The position numbers and the translations under genes are program-made. This document shows, in pieces, positions 1-5,987 of a stretch of 6,067 bases of DNA. Under the pieces are notes generated by a model. The model was not told where the DNA came from. It searched no databases and was given only the letters and a program-made list of their open reading frames with translations. Numbering within the stretch: the first letter of the stretch is position 1; each line of letters starts with the position of its first letter. Source of the DNA: Armatimonadota bacterium (GTDB lineage Bacteria; Armatimonadota; Chthonomonadetes; Chthonomonadales; Chthonomonadaceae); the NCBI GenBank assembly GCA_026392135.1, contig JAPLCR010000350.1, forward strand, positions 1,357-7,423, written 5' to 3'.

Positions 1-2
1 CA

Positions 3-299
3 CTCATCTACCTGTACCAAAGGAAGGTTGGAGATGCAGAAGTCCTGCTCAAAAGCCTTCTGACGACGGGGGTGACTAGCCCAGACCTATTAATGACGGT
101 AGCTATCTACTATGAAGCGAAAGGCGACGGAACGCGTGCCTCAAAGGCACTAGAGGATGTGCGTAAGATAGATCCGCTCCACTTCGACTCGATTGCACCT
201 CCTGCTCCAATAAAGCATATAGACTACATCAACCGTATTTGGCTAGGGCGGGCGGGCTTCTTCTTAGACCCCGCTACCCTCTTCCCAACGAAGAATTAG
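3..299 (+). CDS. TPR-repeat protein, C-terminal fragment (5' end outside window)
   Basis: The frame is open from the first bases of the window to a TAG at 297-299, so this is the 3' end of a longer gene. The visible part is about 98 residues. The segment beginning VGDAEVLLKSLL and continuing through TVAIYYEAKGDGTRASKAL to DVRKIDP has the spacing of a tetratricopeptide repeat: small residues at the A/G positions, Y-x-x-x-G-D, and a closing D-P. At least one full repeat and part of another are visible. The last 40 residues are Pro- and aromatic-rich (PPAPIKHIDYI, then a C-terminal FPTKN) and match no domain I recognise. TPR units are protein-interaction scaffolds; the partner cannot be told. 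A GTG at 72 could be read as a start, but the repeat continues upstream of it, so it is internal. The product's other domains lie outside the window. Confidence 0.7.
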   Translation, partial: LIYLYQRKVGDAEVLLKSLLTTGVTSPDLLMTVAIYYEAKGDGTRASKALEDVRKIDPLHFDSIAPPAPIKHIDYINRIWLGRAGFFLDPATLFPTKN

Positions 300-320
300 C
301 CTCTGCACTCACTACTGTCG

Positions 321-336
321 TACCCTAAGGAGGGTA
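321..336 (+). promoter_or_regulatory. Shine-Dalgarno embedded in a small hairpin before the oxidoreductase gene
   Basis: TACCCT-AAGG-AGGGTA is a perfect 6-bp inverted repeat with a 4-base loop. The near-perfect anti-SD complement TAAGGAGG (326-333) runs from the last base of the left arm through the loop into the right arm. The ATG at 343 lies nine bases after 333. This very strong site decides the start at 343 over the in-frame ATG at 358. If the hairpin forms in mRNA it would partly mask the ribosome binding site. That regulatory reading is inference; the sequence pairing is direct. Confidence 0.5.
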
Positions 337-342
337 AGTAGA

Positions 343-1875
343 ATGTCTAAAAACGGAATGTCCCGACGCGAATTTGTCGCGGGTACAACAGGGGCGGCAC
401 TAGGTGCAACCATCATTCCACGCCGTGTACTAGGCGGAGCAGGCTATCAGCCGCCAAGCGAGACCGTCAACTTCGCTCTAGTAGGTTGCGGTGGGCAGGG
501 AATGGCAGATGCCACTGAGCTTATTATAGGCGGGCACAACCTTGTCGCGACCGTAGATGTTGACTTCGGGTATGTGGACTCACGGCTTGCACGACTTGGA
601 ACAGGCTTCAACGGAAAGCCCAACCCTGGTGGCTCAAAAGTGCAAGAGGCTTACGGCAAGGCGAGGCGATATGCCGACTTCCGCAAGATGCTTGAAACCT
701 CGAAAGACATTGACGGCGTACTCGTTGCAACCCCCGACCACACGCACGCCATTATCGCAAAGGCGGCGATGGAGGCAGGAAAGCACGTCTACGTAGAGAA
801 GCCGATGGCGTGGTCGGTGCATGAAGCCCGCGTACTACGCGAGACGGCTCAACGCACGAAACTGGTGACTCAGATGGGGAATCAGGGGCACTCTAGCGAC
901 GGTGCGGCGCGTATCAATGAACTGGTACAGTCCGGTATTCTGGGTCCCGTGCATGAGGTGTTCGTCTGGACGAATCGTCCGATATGGCCCCAAGGAGTTC
1001 CTCGTCCCGGCAAGACTCCCCCGCCCGACCCCAAGCGTCCCGGATTCAACTTCGGAAATGAGTGGACCTCACGCAAACTCAACGGTACCTTTGGCGAGGC
1101 AATGGATGGAAACTATCCCGTCCCCCCTAAATTGAACTGGGATCTGTTTTTGGGGCCCGGCGCGGAAGTACCCTATCACCCTATCTATCACCCCTTCAAC
1201 TGGCGCGGTTGGGTAGAGTGGGGTACAGGGGCACTGGGTGATATGGGAGCGCACCTGATAGACCACCCCTACTGGGCACTTGGGCTAAAGCACCCGACCT
1301 CTATCGAAGCAACCTCCACCCCGTTCGGGCTAGATGCAAGCGGTAATCCTGCCAGCTATCCTATGGCGATGCAGTGCGTCTATCACTTCCCCGCACGTGG
1401 AAATCAGCCCCCTGTCAAGATGACGTGGCTCGATGGCGGGCTGATGCCGCCACGTCCAGAGGCACTTCCCGAAACGGTTCCCCTCGATAGAGGCGGCGGC
1501 GTTCTGATTGTGGGCGAAAAGGGAGTGTTGATGCACGGAACCTACGGCGCGAACCCCGTCCTATTTCCGCTCGCGCTACGTGAAGAGGGAGATAAAGTGC
1601 CTAAGACCCACCCGCGCCCCGCTGTAGATAGCAAAGCACAGGGCGGCTCTCTGCACCGTATCAACTGGGCGAACGCTATCAAAGGTAAGGCGAATGCCAC
1701 CTGCCCCTTCGAGTATGCAGGGCCCCTTGTGGAGACGATGTTGCTTGGCGTGGTCGCACTGAAAACAGGGCAAGGAAAAGTGATTCGCTATGACGGCGAT
1801 TCGGGCAAAATCACGAACCTCGCCGAAGATAGTCCCTACCTTGAGCGCGAATACCGCAAAGGGTGGACGCTGTAG
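343..1875 (+). CDS. Tat-exported Gfo/Idh/MocA family oxidoreductase
   Basis: 510-residue NAD(P)-dependent oxidoreductase of the Gfo/Idh/MocA family, whose members oxidise, reduce or rearrange sugars and cyclitols. Residues 7-14 (SRREFVAG) form a twin-arginine signal, followed by the hydrophobic stretch GTTGAALGATIIP, so export through Tat as a folded, cofactor-loaded protein is likely. The Rossmann domain starts at about residue 42, with the dinucleotide loop VGCGGQG (47-53). ATPDHTHA (129-136) and EKP (152-154) are the usual family motifs; the Lys of EKP is the customary catalytic lysine. GDMGAHLIDHPYWAL (299-313) holds the conserved His304 and Asp307 of the substrate site. The Trp/Pro-rich middle (about 205-290) and overall length match the long exported subfamily common in Planctomycetota, Bacteroidota and Armatimonadota. 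The start at 343 is set by the SD at 326-333. The substrate cannot be predicted. It is followed by a strong inverted repeat, so it probably ends its transcription unit. Confidence 0.93.
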   Translation: MSKNGMSRREFVAGTTGAALGATIIPRRVLGGAGYQPPSETVNFALVGCGGQGMADATELIIGGHNLVATVDVDFGYVDSRLARLGTGFNGKPNPGGSKVQEAYGKARRYADFRKMLETSKDIDGVLVATPDHTHAIIAKAAMEAGKHVYVEKPMAWSVHEARVLRETAQRTKLVTQMGNQGHSSDGAARINELVQSGILGPVHEVFVWTNRPIWPQGVPRPGKTPPPDPKRPGFNFGNEWTSRKLNGTFGEAMDGNYPVPPKLNWDLFLGPGAEVPYHPIYHPFNWRGWVEWGTGALGDMGAHLIDHPYWALGLKHPTSIEATSTPFGLDASGNPASYPMAMQCVYHFPARGNQPPVKMTWLDGGLMPPRPEALPETVPLDRGGGVLIVGEKGVLMHGTYGANPVLFPLALREEGDKVPKTHPRPAVDSKAQGGSLHRINWANAIKGKANATCPFEYAGPLVETMLLGVVALKTGQGKVIRYDGDSGKITNLAEDSPYLEREYRKGWTL

Positions 1876-1897
1876 GATTCGTATTGTGAGGTATAGT

Positions 1898-1935
1898 GTG
1901 ATATGGGGTAGGCGCAATCGCCTACCCCATATCAC
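1898..1935. terminator. Perfect 17-bp inverted repeat between two transcription units (U-tract-less terminator or mRNA hairpin)
   Basis: The left arm GTGATATGGGGTAGGCG (1898-1914), loop CAAT and right arm CGCCTACCCCATATCAC (1919-1935) pair without a mismatch. The hairpin sits 23 bases after the oxidoreductase stop and 30 bases before the next ATG. Neither strand has a run of T after the stem, so it is not a textbook intrinsic terminator. A U-less terminator, a 3'-end stabilising hairpin, a dispersed genomic repeat or a dimer-binding operator are all possible. Position between two units favours transcript-end formation. Confidence 0.55.
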
Positions 1936-1965
1936 CGTGTGGTAAACTATTCAGGAGTGATTTTT

Positions 1966-2736
1966 ATGTCTCGCGCCGCAAGGTATTTGGTTCGCTTTGA
2001 CGATATATGCCCCGCTATGAACTGGGATATGTGGGGGGAAATAGAAACAGTGTTGAGGGAGAATGGAGTCAAGCCCATTCTTGCCGTCGTTCCAGAGAAC
2101 AAAGACCCCTTGCTAGACGTAGGTGCGCCCGTCTCCGATTTTTGGGAGCGCGTTCGCGGTTGGCAGGAGGAGGGCTGGGCTATCGCCCTGCACGGTTATC
2201 AGCACATCTATCAAAACAAGCTCTCCGGCTTAATGAAAATCTCCAATAAAAGCGAGTTTGCAGGGCTTCCCCTCGCCGTTCAAGAGGAGAACCTCCGAAA
2301 AGGAGTTGAAATTTTTCGTCAGAACGGCGTACGTACCAACGTCTGGGTCGCGCCCTCCCACTCCTTCGACGAAAACACGCTTACCGCTCTCCGTAATGTG
2401 GGAGTTAATATCGTAAGTGACGGACTTGGTGTACTCCCGCACGGCTCTCTCGACACAACCTACTGGATCCCTCAACAGATGTGGGGTGCTTTCTACGAGC
2501 GCAAATCGGGAGTATGGACGGTATGTTACCACCATAACGACTGGCAAGAGAAGGACTTGAAGCGGTTCACGCAGTTCATAGAAGCCTACCGTGACCGCAT
2601 GACCTCTGTTGACGAGGTAGCGCGTGACTATCCGGCTCGGGCGTTCAGTATTGCTGATGCGATAAACACGCAGAGAGTTCGATGGCGCTTGTTTGTACTC
2701 CCACAAATCAAACGTATTGTTCGAGGCAAACGCTAA
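1966..2736 (+). CDS. Polysaccharide deacetylase-fold protein (DUF2334-like)
   Basis: 256-residue protein with the layout of the NodB/CE4 deacetylase fold, closest to the DUF2334-type branch. RFDD (10-13) supplies the paired acidic residues of the first metal/catalytic motif. ALHGYQH (74-80) gives the H-x3-H metal ligands, His76 and His80. VAPSHSFDE (128-136) matches the third motif and CYHHNDW (187-193) the C-terminal His motif. Such enzymes remove N- or O-acetyl groups from glycans in a metal-dependent way; this branch is poorly characterised, so the substrate is unknown. No signal peptide or clear membrane helix is visible, although the C-terminus (about 238-256) is basic and moderately hydrophobic. 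ATG 1966 is preferred because AGGAG at 1953-1957 stands eight bases upstream. An in-frame GTG at 1939 would add nine residues with no ribosome binding site. Its stop overlaps the next start (TAATG), so it is first in the glycan operon. Confidence 0.85.
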   Translation: MSRAARYLVRFDDICPAMNWDMWGEIETVLRENGVKPILAVVPENKDPLLDVGAPVSDFWERVRGWQEEGWAIALHGYQHIYQNKLSGLMKISNKSEFAGLPLAVQEENLRKGVEIFRQNGVRTNVWVAPSHSFDENTLTALRNVGVNIVSDGLGVLPHGSLDTTYWIPQQMWGAFYERKSGVWTVCYHHNDWQEKDLKRFTQFIEAYRDRMTSVDEVARDYPARAFSIADAINTQRVRWRLFVLPQIKRIVRGKR

Positions 2737-3221
2737 TGCCCCCTATCAAAGTGGTACACCTAATCGACGGTCTAACGATGGGCGGGGCGGAGATGATGCT
2801 CTACAAGGTCGTTTCGCGTATGGACAGAACGCAATTTGAGAGTGTGGTCATCGCTTTTATGGAGGAGGGACCCGTTCGTAAGATGATAGAGGAGGCGGGA
2901 ATACCTGTCTTGTCGCTGGGTATGGCACAGGGCAAACCTTCCGCAAAAGCCTTCTTCACCCTCGTAAATCTGCTACGCCGTGAACGCCCTGCCGTCCTGC
3001 AAACTTGGAGCAAAACCGCCGATTTGATAGGTTTATTGGCAGGAAGACGTGCTAAAGAAAAAAGGGCAGTACTCGCGCCTCACGGCGACGGCGGAGGCGT
3101 TGTGCGCCCGCCTCTCTCGCTTGCCGCGCCTCATTGTCGCAAACTCGCAGATGGGAATAGAGGCGTACTCAGAGATAGGCTACCGCCCAAAAGAGTGGCG
3201 AATGCTCCCCAACGGATTTGA
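2736..3221 (+). CDS. GT4 glycosyltransferase, N-terminal half (fragment of broken gene)
   Basis: The ATG at 2736 overlaps the previous TAA by one base (TAATG), which implies translational coupling; GAGG at 2723-2726 may assist. Residues 1-113 form a GT4 N-terminal Rossmann domain. IKVVHLIDGLTMGGAEMML (4-22) carries the G-G-A-E glycine-rich loop that contacts the acceptor or donor. QTWSKTADLIGLLAGRRA (89-106) is the usual end-of-domain motif. After about residue 113 the reading turns into unrelated Gly/Pro/Arg-rich sequence and stops at TGA 3219-3221, which is an out-of-frame tail over the coding sequence of the second half. As it stands, a 161-residue product would lack the sugar-nucleotide-binding domain and should be inactive. 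An upstream in-frame ATG at 2682 lies inside the deacetylase gene and is not a credible start. Confidence 0.75.
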   Translation: MPPIKVVHLIDGLTMGGAEMMLYKVVSRMDRTQFESVVIAFMEEGPVRKMIEEAGIPVLSLGMAQGKPSAKAFFTLVNLLRRERPAVLQTWSKTADLIGLLAGRRAKEKRAVLAPHGDGGGVVRPPLSLAAPHCRKLADGNRGVLRDRLPPKRVANAPQRI

Positions 3222-3849
3222 CATCGGGCAGTACGCCCCTGATGAATCGGCGCGAGGTTGGCTACGTGCAGAGTTAGGTGTTCCCGACGACACGTTCCTT
3301 GTTGGCAATGTGGGACGGTATCATGTAATGAAAGATCAGCCCTCCTTCGTTCGCGCCGCGCATATTTTTTCGCAGAAACATCCCGATGCACACTACGTTC
3401 TAGTAGGACCCGGTAACGACGCGCAGAACGAGGAGTTGCAAGCGGTTTTGAAAGAGGGCGGCGCGGGCGCAAACATTCACCTATTGGGTGAGAGAAGCGA
3501 TGTGCCGCGCATTTCGGCGGGGCTAGACCTATTCGCACTTACCTCCGTGAGCGAAGGTTTTCCCAATGTGGTGGGCGAGGCGATGGCGTGCGGCGTTCCC
3601 TGTGCGGTGACAAACGTCGGGGATACCGCTATCGTTGTGGGCAATACGGGTATCGTGGTTCCACCCTCCGACCCTACTGCGATGGCGCAAGCGTGGTCTC
3701 AGTTCGTAGAGATGGGAGAGATGGCGCGAATAGCACAAGGGCAAGCAGCCCGCGCACGTATCCTCGAAAACTACGACCTCGAAATGATTGTAAAGCGGTA
3801 TGAGAGTCTGTACGCAGAGATGGCGGGCGAAAATGGAAAAAGGAGATAA
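3049..3849 (+). CDS. GT4 glycosyltransferase, C-terminal half (fragment of broken gene)
   Basis: The frame is open from 3031 and the first possible start is GTG 3049, with only AGGA at 3041-3044 before it. The native sequence probably begins at residue 7 (codon 3067), so the start is formal rather than real. It contains the linker motif RLIVANSQMG (27-36), then RMLPNGFD (51-58). The nucleotide-sugar-binding domain follows: GNVGRYHVMKDQPSF (86-100), LLGERSDV (145-152) and the E-x7-E donor-phosphate/sugar motif E169-GFPNVVG-E177. VVPPSDP (203-209) and a C-terminal helix ending YESLYAEM complete it. This is the UDP- or GDP-sugar-binding half of a retaining GT4 enzyme. Alone it lacks the acceptor domain. 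The motifs are intact with no further stop or shift, so the damage is recent or an artefact. The next gene begins 11 bases after its stop. Confidence 0.75.
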   Translation: MLKKKGQYSRLTATAEALCARLSRLPRLIVANSQMGIEAYSEIGYRPKEWRMLPNGFDIGQYAPDESARGWLRAELGVPDDTFLVGNVGRYHVMKDQPSFVRAAHIFSQKHPDAHYVLVGPGNDAQNEELQAVLKEGGAGANIHLLGERSDVPRISAGLDLFALTSVSEGFPNVVGEAMACGVPCAVTNVGDTAIVVGNTGIVVPPSDPTAMAQAWSQFVEMGEMARIAQGQAARARILENYDLEMIVKRYESLYAEMAGENGKRR

Positions 3850-3860
3850 GAAGTAGAGTT

Positions 3861-5015
3861 ATGGCGGATAAGCCGAGAGTGTTGATAGTCGCGGGGCCCG
3901 ATGTGGATGCCCGTATTGAACTGATGAAACTGCTCTCCAGCGAATTTGCGATGGAGGCGGCGGGTTCGTCTACCGAAATCGCCCCTAAGTTCGAGAAGGC
4001 GGGCTTCCCATACTATGCCTACGGGATGGAGCGCACTGCTACTCCATTAAGCGACTTCAAAACACGCAAAAACCTCGAAGAACTCTTCGCGAGAGTCCGC
4101 CCTGATCTCGTGCATACCTTCGACACAAAGCCGTGCGTTTGGGGACGGCTTGCGGCGGCTTCCGTCGGTATTCCAGCGGTTATGGGGACGATAACAGGGC
4201 TTGGGGCACTCTTCACGGATACCGACCTGAAAACTCGAATCATCCGCACGCTCTACACCCCCCTCCAAAAACGCGCCTGCCGCGTCTCGCACGCCACCAT
4301 CTTCTACAACCATGATGACATGGACGCTTTTATACGGATGGGAGTCGTATCATCGGCTACGGCTTCCGTGATTCCGGGGTCTGGTGTGCAGACGGAGCGG
4401 TTCTCCACAGACAAATTCGCTCCGGAAGAGCAGGCGAATCTGCGTAAAGAGATAGGGATCCAGACTGATGAGATAGTCATCACGATGATAACACGCGTTT
4501 TTCGCGCAAAAGGCGTAATGGAGTATGTAGAAGCCGCAGAGCGTATGAAGAAGACTTACCCGAAAGTCCGTTTTGTACTTGTGGGAGGCTTGGATACCGA
4601 AGTTGCCGACAGGCTGAACGAAACAGAGGTGGAGCGCATGAAACAAGCCATTACGTGGCTAGGCTCTCGTAAGGATGTCGCTGCGCTTCTTAGTATTTCG
4701 CATATTGGGGTTCTACCTACCTACTATCGAGAGGGAATTCCGCGTGTTCTGCTAGAGTCGGCTTCACTGGGGCTTCCTCTCATCACTACAGATACCCCGG
4801 GATGTAAAGAGGTTGTTCGGACGGGTGAGAATGGAATACTGATACCGCCCCGTTCGGTGGACGCTCTACAGAAGGCAATTATCGAGATTGCCGACAACCC
4901 TGCCCTACGACAGAAATATGGAGAGGCGAGCCGACAACGTGCCCTGAGCGAATTCGCTCTACCCATCATTGCAGAGAAGAACGCACAGGTCTACCGCCGC
5001 CTTTTGAAAAGGTAA
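3861..5015 (+). CDS. GT4-family glycosyltransferase (CapM/PglA-like)
   Basis: Complete 384-residue cytoplasmic or membrane-peripheral GT-B glycosyltransferase of family GT4. The N-terminal domain includes PDLVHTFDTKPCVWGRLAAA (81-100) and VMGTITGLGALF (107-118). The pair 'T-KP...GRLAA' with 'ITGLG' is typical of the PglA/CapM-like branch, which adds a sugar to an undecaprenyl-diphosphate-linked acceptor. IPGSGVQTERF (171-181) is the interdomain motif. ITMITRVFRAKGVMEYVEAA (207-226) carries the Arg and Lys of the nucleotide-sugar site, and YREGIPRVLLESASLGLP (289-306) contains the E-x7-E motif (Glu291, Glu299). The donor and acceptor cannot be told from sequence alone. ATG 3861 is the only nearby start in frame; AAGGAG at 3840-3845 is 15 bases away, longer than ideal, with a weaker AGAG at 3855-3858. 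It sits 11 bases after the broken glycosyltransferase and 10 before the next gene. Confidence 0.9.
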   Translation: MADKPRVLIVAGPDVDARIELMKLLSSEFAMEAAGSSTEIAPKFEKAGFPYYAYGMERTATPLSDFKTRKNLEELFARVRPDLVHTFDTKPCVWGRLAAASVGIPAVMGTITGLGALFTDTDLKTRIIRTLYTPLQKRACRVSHATIFYNHDDMDAFIRMGVVSSATASVIPGSGVQTERFSTDKFAPEEQANLRKEIGIQTDEIVITMITRVFRAKGVMEYVEAAERMKKTYPKVRFVLVGGLDTEVADRLNETEVERMKQAITWLGSRKDVAALLSISHIGVLPTYYREGIPRVLLESASLGLPLITTDTPGCKEVVRTGENGILIPPRSVDALQKAIIEIADNPALRQKYGEASRQRALSEFALPIIAEKNAQVYRRLLKR

Positions 5016-5025
5016 GGAGAGAGAG

Positions 5026-5919
5026 ATGTCAAACTTGCAGGAACTACGTTCCCAACACCTTGTTGAAACAGAGTGGCTTGCCGCGCAGATTGCGGCGGGT
5101 AGCCCGCATCTGCGCGTGGTAGATATGCGCGGCTATGTCAAAACACACACAGAGCCAAACGGCTATCAGACCGCCGACTATCTGGGTGCGAGAGCAGAGT
5201 ATCTTGAATCGCATATTCCGGGAGCCGTCTATTTTGACTGGACGAGCGATATTGTAGATGAAAACGACCCCGTTCCTGCCCAGATAGCGGGAGTGGAAAA
5301 GTTAGCCCAACTATTTGCCAAGAACGGAATTGATAACGACACCCTTATCGTGGCGTATGACGCGCACCCCGCCTCCCAACTGGCGACGCGCCTCTGGTGG
5401 GTGATGAAATATCTTGGTAACAGTAACGTCCGCATACTAAATGGGGGGTGGGCGAAATGGTTGAAGGAGGGGCGTGCAACGATGGCAGAGGTTCCCGCTC
5501 TCCCCTTCGCTACGTTCACGCCGAATCTACAGAAAGCGTGGCACACAACAGCAGAGGAGATAGTGGAAAACCTTGGCAGTCCTCGCATCCGCCTAATAGA
5601 TGCACGAGACGAAGGGCAGTACACGGGAGAAATACGACGCGGTAAGTACGGAGGGCATATACCCGGCGCGAAGCACCTCCCCCGCGAAGCCCTCTTTACA
5701 CCAGAAAACACCTTTCGCTTCGCCGAAGCCATTGCGGAGATTGTAGAAAGGGAGGGCGTTGGTAGAGAAGAGAGAGTCGTAGCCTACTGCAATGGAGGCG
5801 TAGCGGCGACCTCCGTACTGTTCGCACTCTCCATGCTGGGCTACTCTGACCTCTCCAACTACGACGGCTCGTGGAATGAATGGGGGCAACGTGATGACCT
5901 ACCTCATGAGGTAGGCTAG
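5026..5919 (+). CDS. Two-domain rhodanese sulfurtransferase (SseA/thiosulfate sulfurtransferase-like)
   Basis: 297-residue tandem-rhodanese protein of the thiosulfate/3-mercaptopyruvate sulfurtransferase group, which moves sulfane sulfur from a donor to cyanide or thiol acceptors through a cysteine persulfide. Domain 1 (about 12-148) is the inactive copy, with HIPGAVYFDW (63-72), VAYDAHPASQLATRLWW (109-125) and the domain-closing VRILNGGWAKW. Domain 2 (about 172-290) has RLIDARDEGQY (189-199), GHIPGAKHLP (210-219) and the catalytic loop C255-NGGVAA. Cys255 is the persulfide-forming residue. The loop is neither the classic rhodanese CRKGVT nor the mercaptopyruvate CGSGVT, so the sulfur donor is uncertain. 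No signal peptide is visible, so it is cytoplasmic. TAAGGAG at 5013-5019 gives an excellent ribosome binding site six bases before the ATG and includes the stop of the preceding gene, so the two are co-transcribed. Its role in a glycan operon is not evident. Confidence 0.93.
   Translation: MSNLQELRSQHLVETEWLAAQIAAGSPHLRVVDMRGYVKTHTEPNGYQTADYLGARAEYLESHIPGAVYFDWTSDIVDENDPVPAQIAGVEKLAQLFAKNGIDNDTLIVAYDAHPASQLATRLWWVMKYLGNSNVRILNGGWAKWLKEGRATMAEVPALPFATFTPNLQKAWHTTAEEIVENLGSPRIRLIDARDEGQYTGEIRRGKYGGHIPGAKHLPREALFTPENTFRFAEAIAEIVEREGVGREERVVAYCNGGVAATSVLFALSMLGYSDLSNYDGSWNEWGQRDDLPHEVG
5898..5915. repeat. 18-bp perfect palindrome at the 3' end of the sulfurtransferase gene
   Basis: CCTACCTCATGAGGTAGG is self-complementary across all 18 bases. 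As RNA it would fold as a 7-bp stem with a CATG loop. It covers the last seven codons before the TAG at 5917-5919 and is not followed by a T run. Its CCTACC/GGTAGG core resembles part of the arms of the inverted repeat at 1898-1935. It may help end the transcript together with the hairpin downstream, or may simply be coding sequence. Confidence 0.4.
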
Positions 5920-5942
5920 GTGCAGACTAACCCGACAAGTAA

Positions 5943-5987
5943 CTACTCAGGCTATCTCGCTGGGAAACGAGGTTTCCCTTTGAGTAG
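5943..5987. other. Compound hairpin in the non-coding tail (terminator or transposon-end structure)
   Basis: An outer stem CTACTCA (5943-5949) with TGAGTAG (5981-5987) encloses an inner perfect 7-bp stem GGGAAAC (5962-5968) and GTTTCCC (5972-5978) with a GAG loop. On the + strand the inner stem is followed only by TTT, which would make a weak terminator for the operon ending at 5919. Read on the minus strand, the structure ends in TGAGTAGTTAC, which reminds me of the hairpin-plus-GAGTAGTT ends of IS200/IS605-type elements. The pairing is direct; both roles are inference. The rest of 5920-6067 shows no + strand gene or recognisable RNA gene. Confidence 0.4.

Larger units (their letters stand above)
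2736..3849 (+). pseudogene. GT4 glycosyltransferase gene interrupted by a frame change (whole locus)
   Basis: The two halves of one GT-B, family GT4 glycosyltransferase lie in different frames. The N-terminal acceptor-side half reads from 2736 and stays family-like to about 3074. The C-terminal donor-side half is in the +1 frame and becomes family-like at about 3067 (QYSRLTATAEALCARLSRLP). The locus is 1114 bases long, one more than a multiple of three, so either one base is extra or 3n+2 bases are missing. From memory of the family, the region between AGRRA and the RYSxLT motif normally holds a block like AVLWNIRCSYMDFS, of which only the first residues are found here. That favours a small deletion over a single-base insertion. 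With 41 bases restored the product would be 384 residues, a normal length. True inactivation, an assembly error, or rescue by slippage remain open. The neighbouring genes are intact. Confidence 0.75.

Noticed and set aside
1884..1897. TATAGT at 1892-1897 as a -10 promoter box for the operon
   Set aside because: No -35-like hexamer lies about 17 bases upstream, and transcription from there would pass directly through the 17-bp hairpin.
1939..1968. GTG at 1939 as the start of the deacetylase-fold gene
   Set aside because: It follows the right arm of the inverted repeat with no Shine-Dalgarno, while ATG 1966 has AGGAG eight bases upstream and begins where family similarity begins.
2230..2706. 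158-codon minus-strand open frame opposite the deacetylase-fold gene
   Set aside because: It is a shadow of a well-supported + strand gene, with no recognisable motif or ribosome binding site.
2682..2736. ATG at 2682 as the start of the first glycosyltransferase
   Set aside because: It lies within the deacetylase gene in another frame, and the GT4 beta-strand motif begins right after ATG 2736, which overlaps the previous stop.
3058..3064. A-AAA-AAG as a programmed -1 frameshift site
   Set aside because: The heptamer is in the wrong phase for the upstream frame, and joining the halves needs +1 or -2, not -1. No strong downstream stem was evident.
5229..5732. 167-codon minus-strand open frame opposite the sulfurtransferase gene
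   Set aside because: It mirrors the coding sequence of a clear rhodanese protein, and its Arg/Ser/Pro-rich translation is typical of an antisense shadow.
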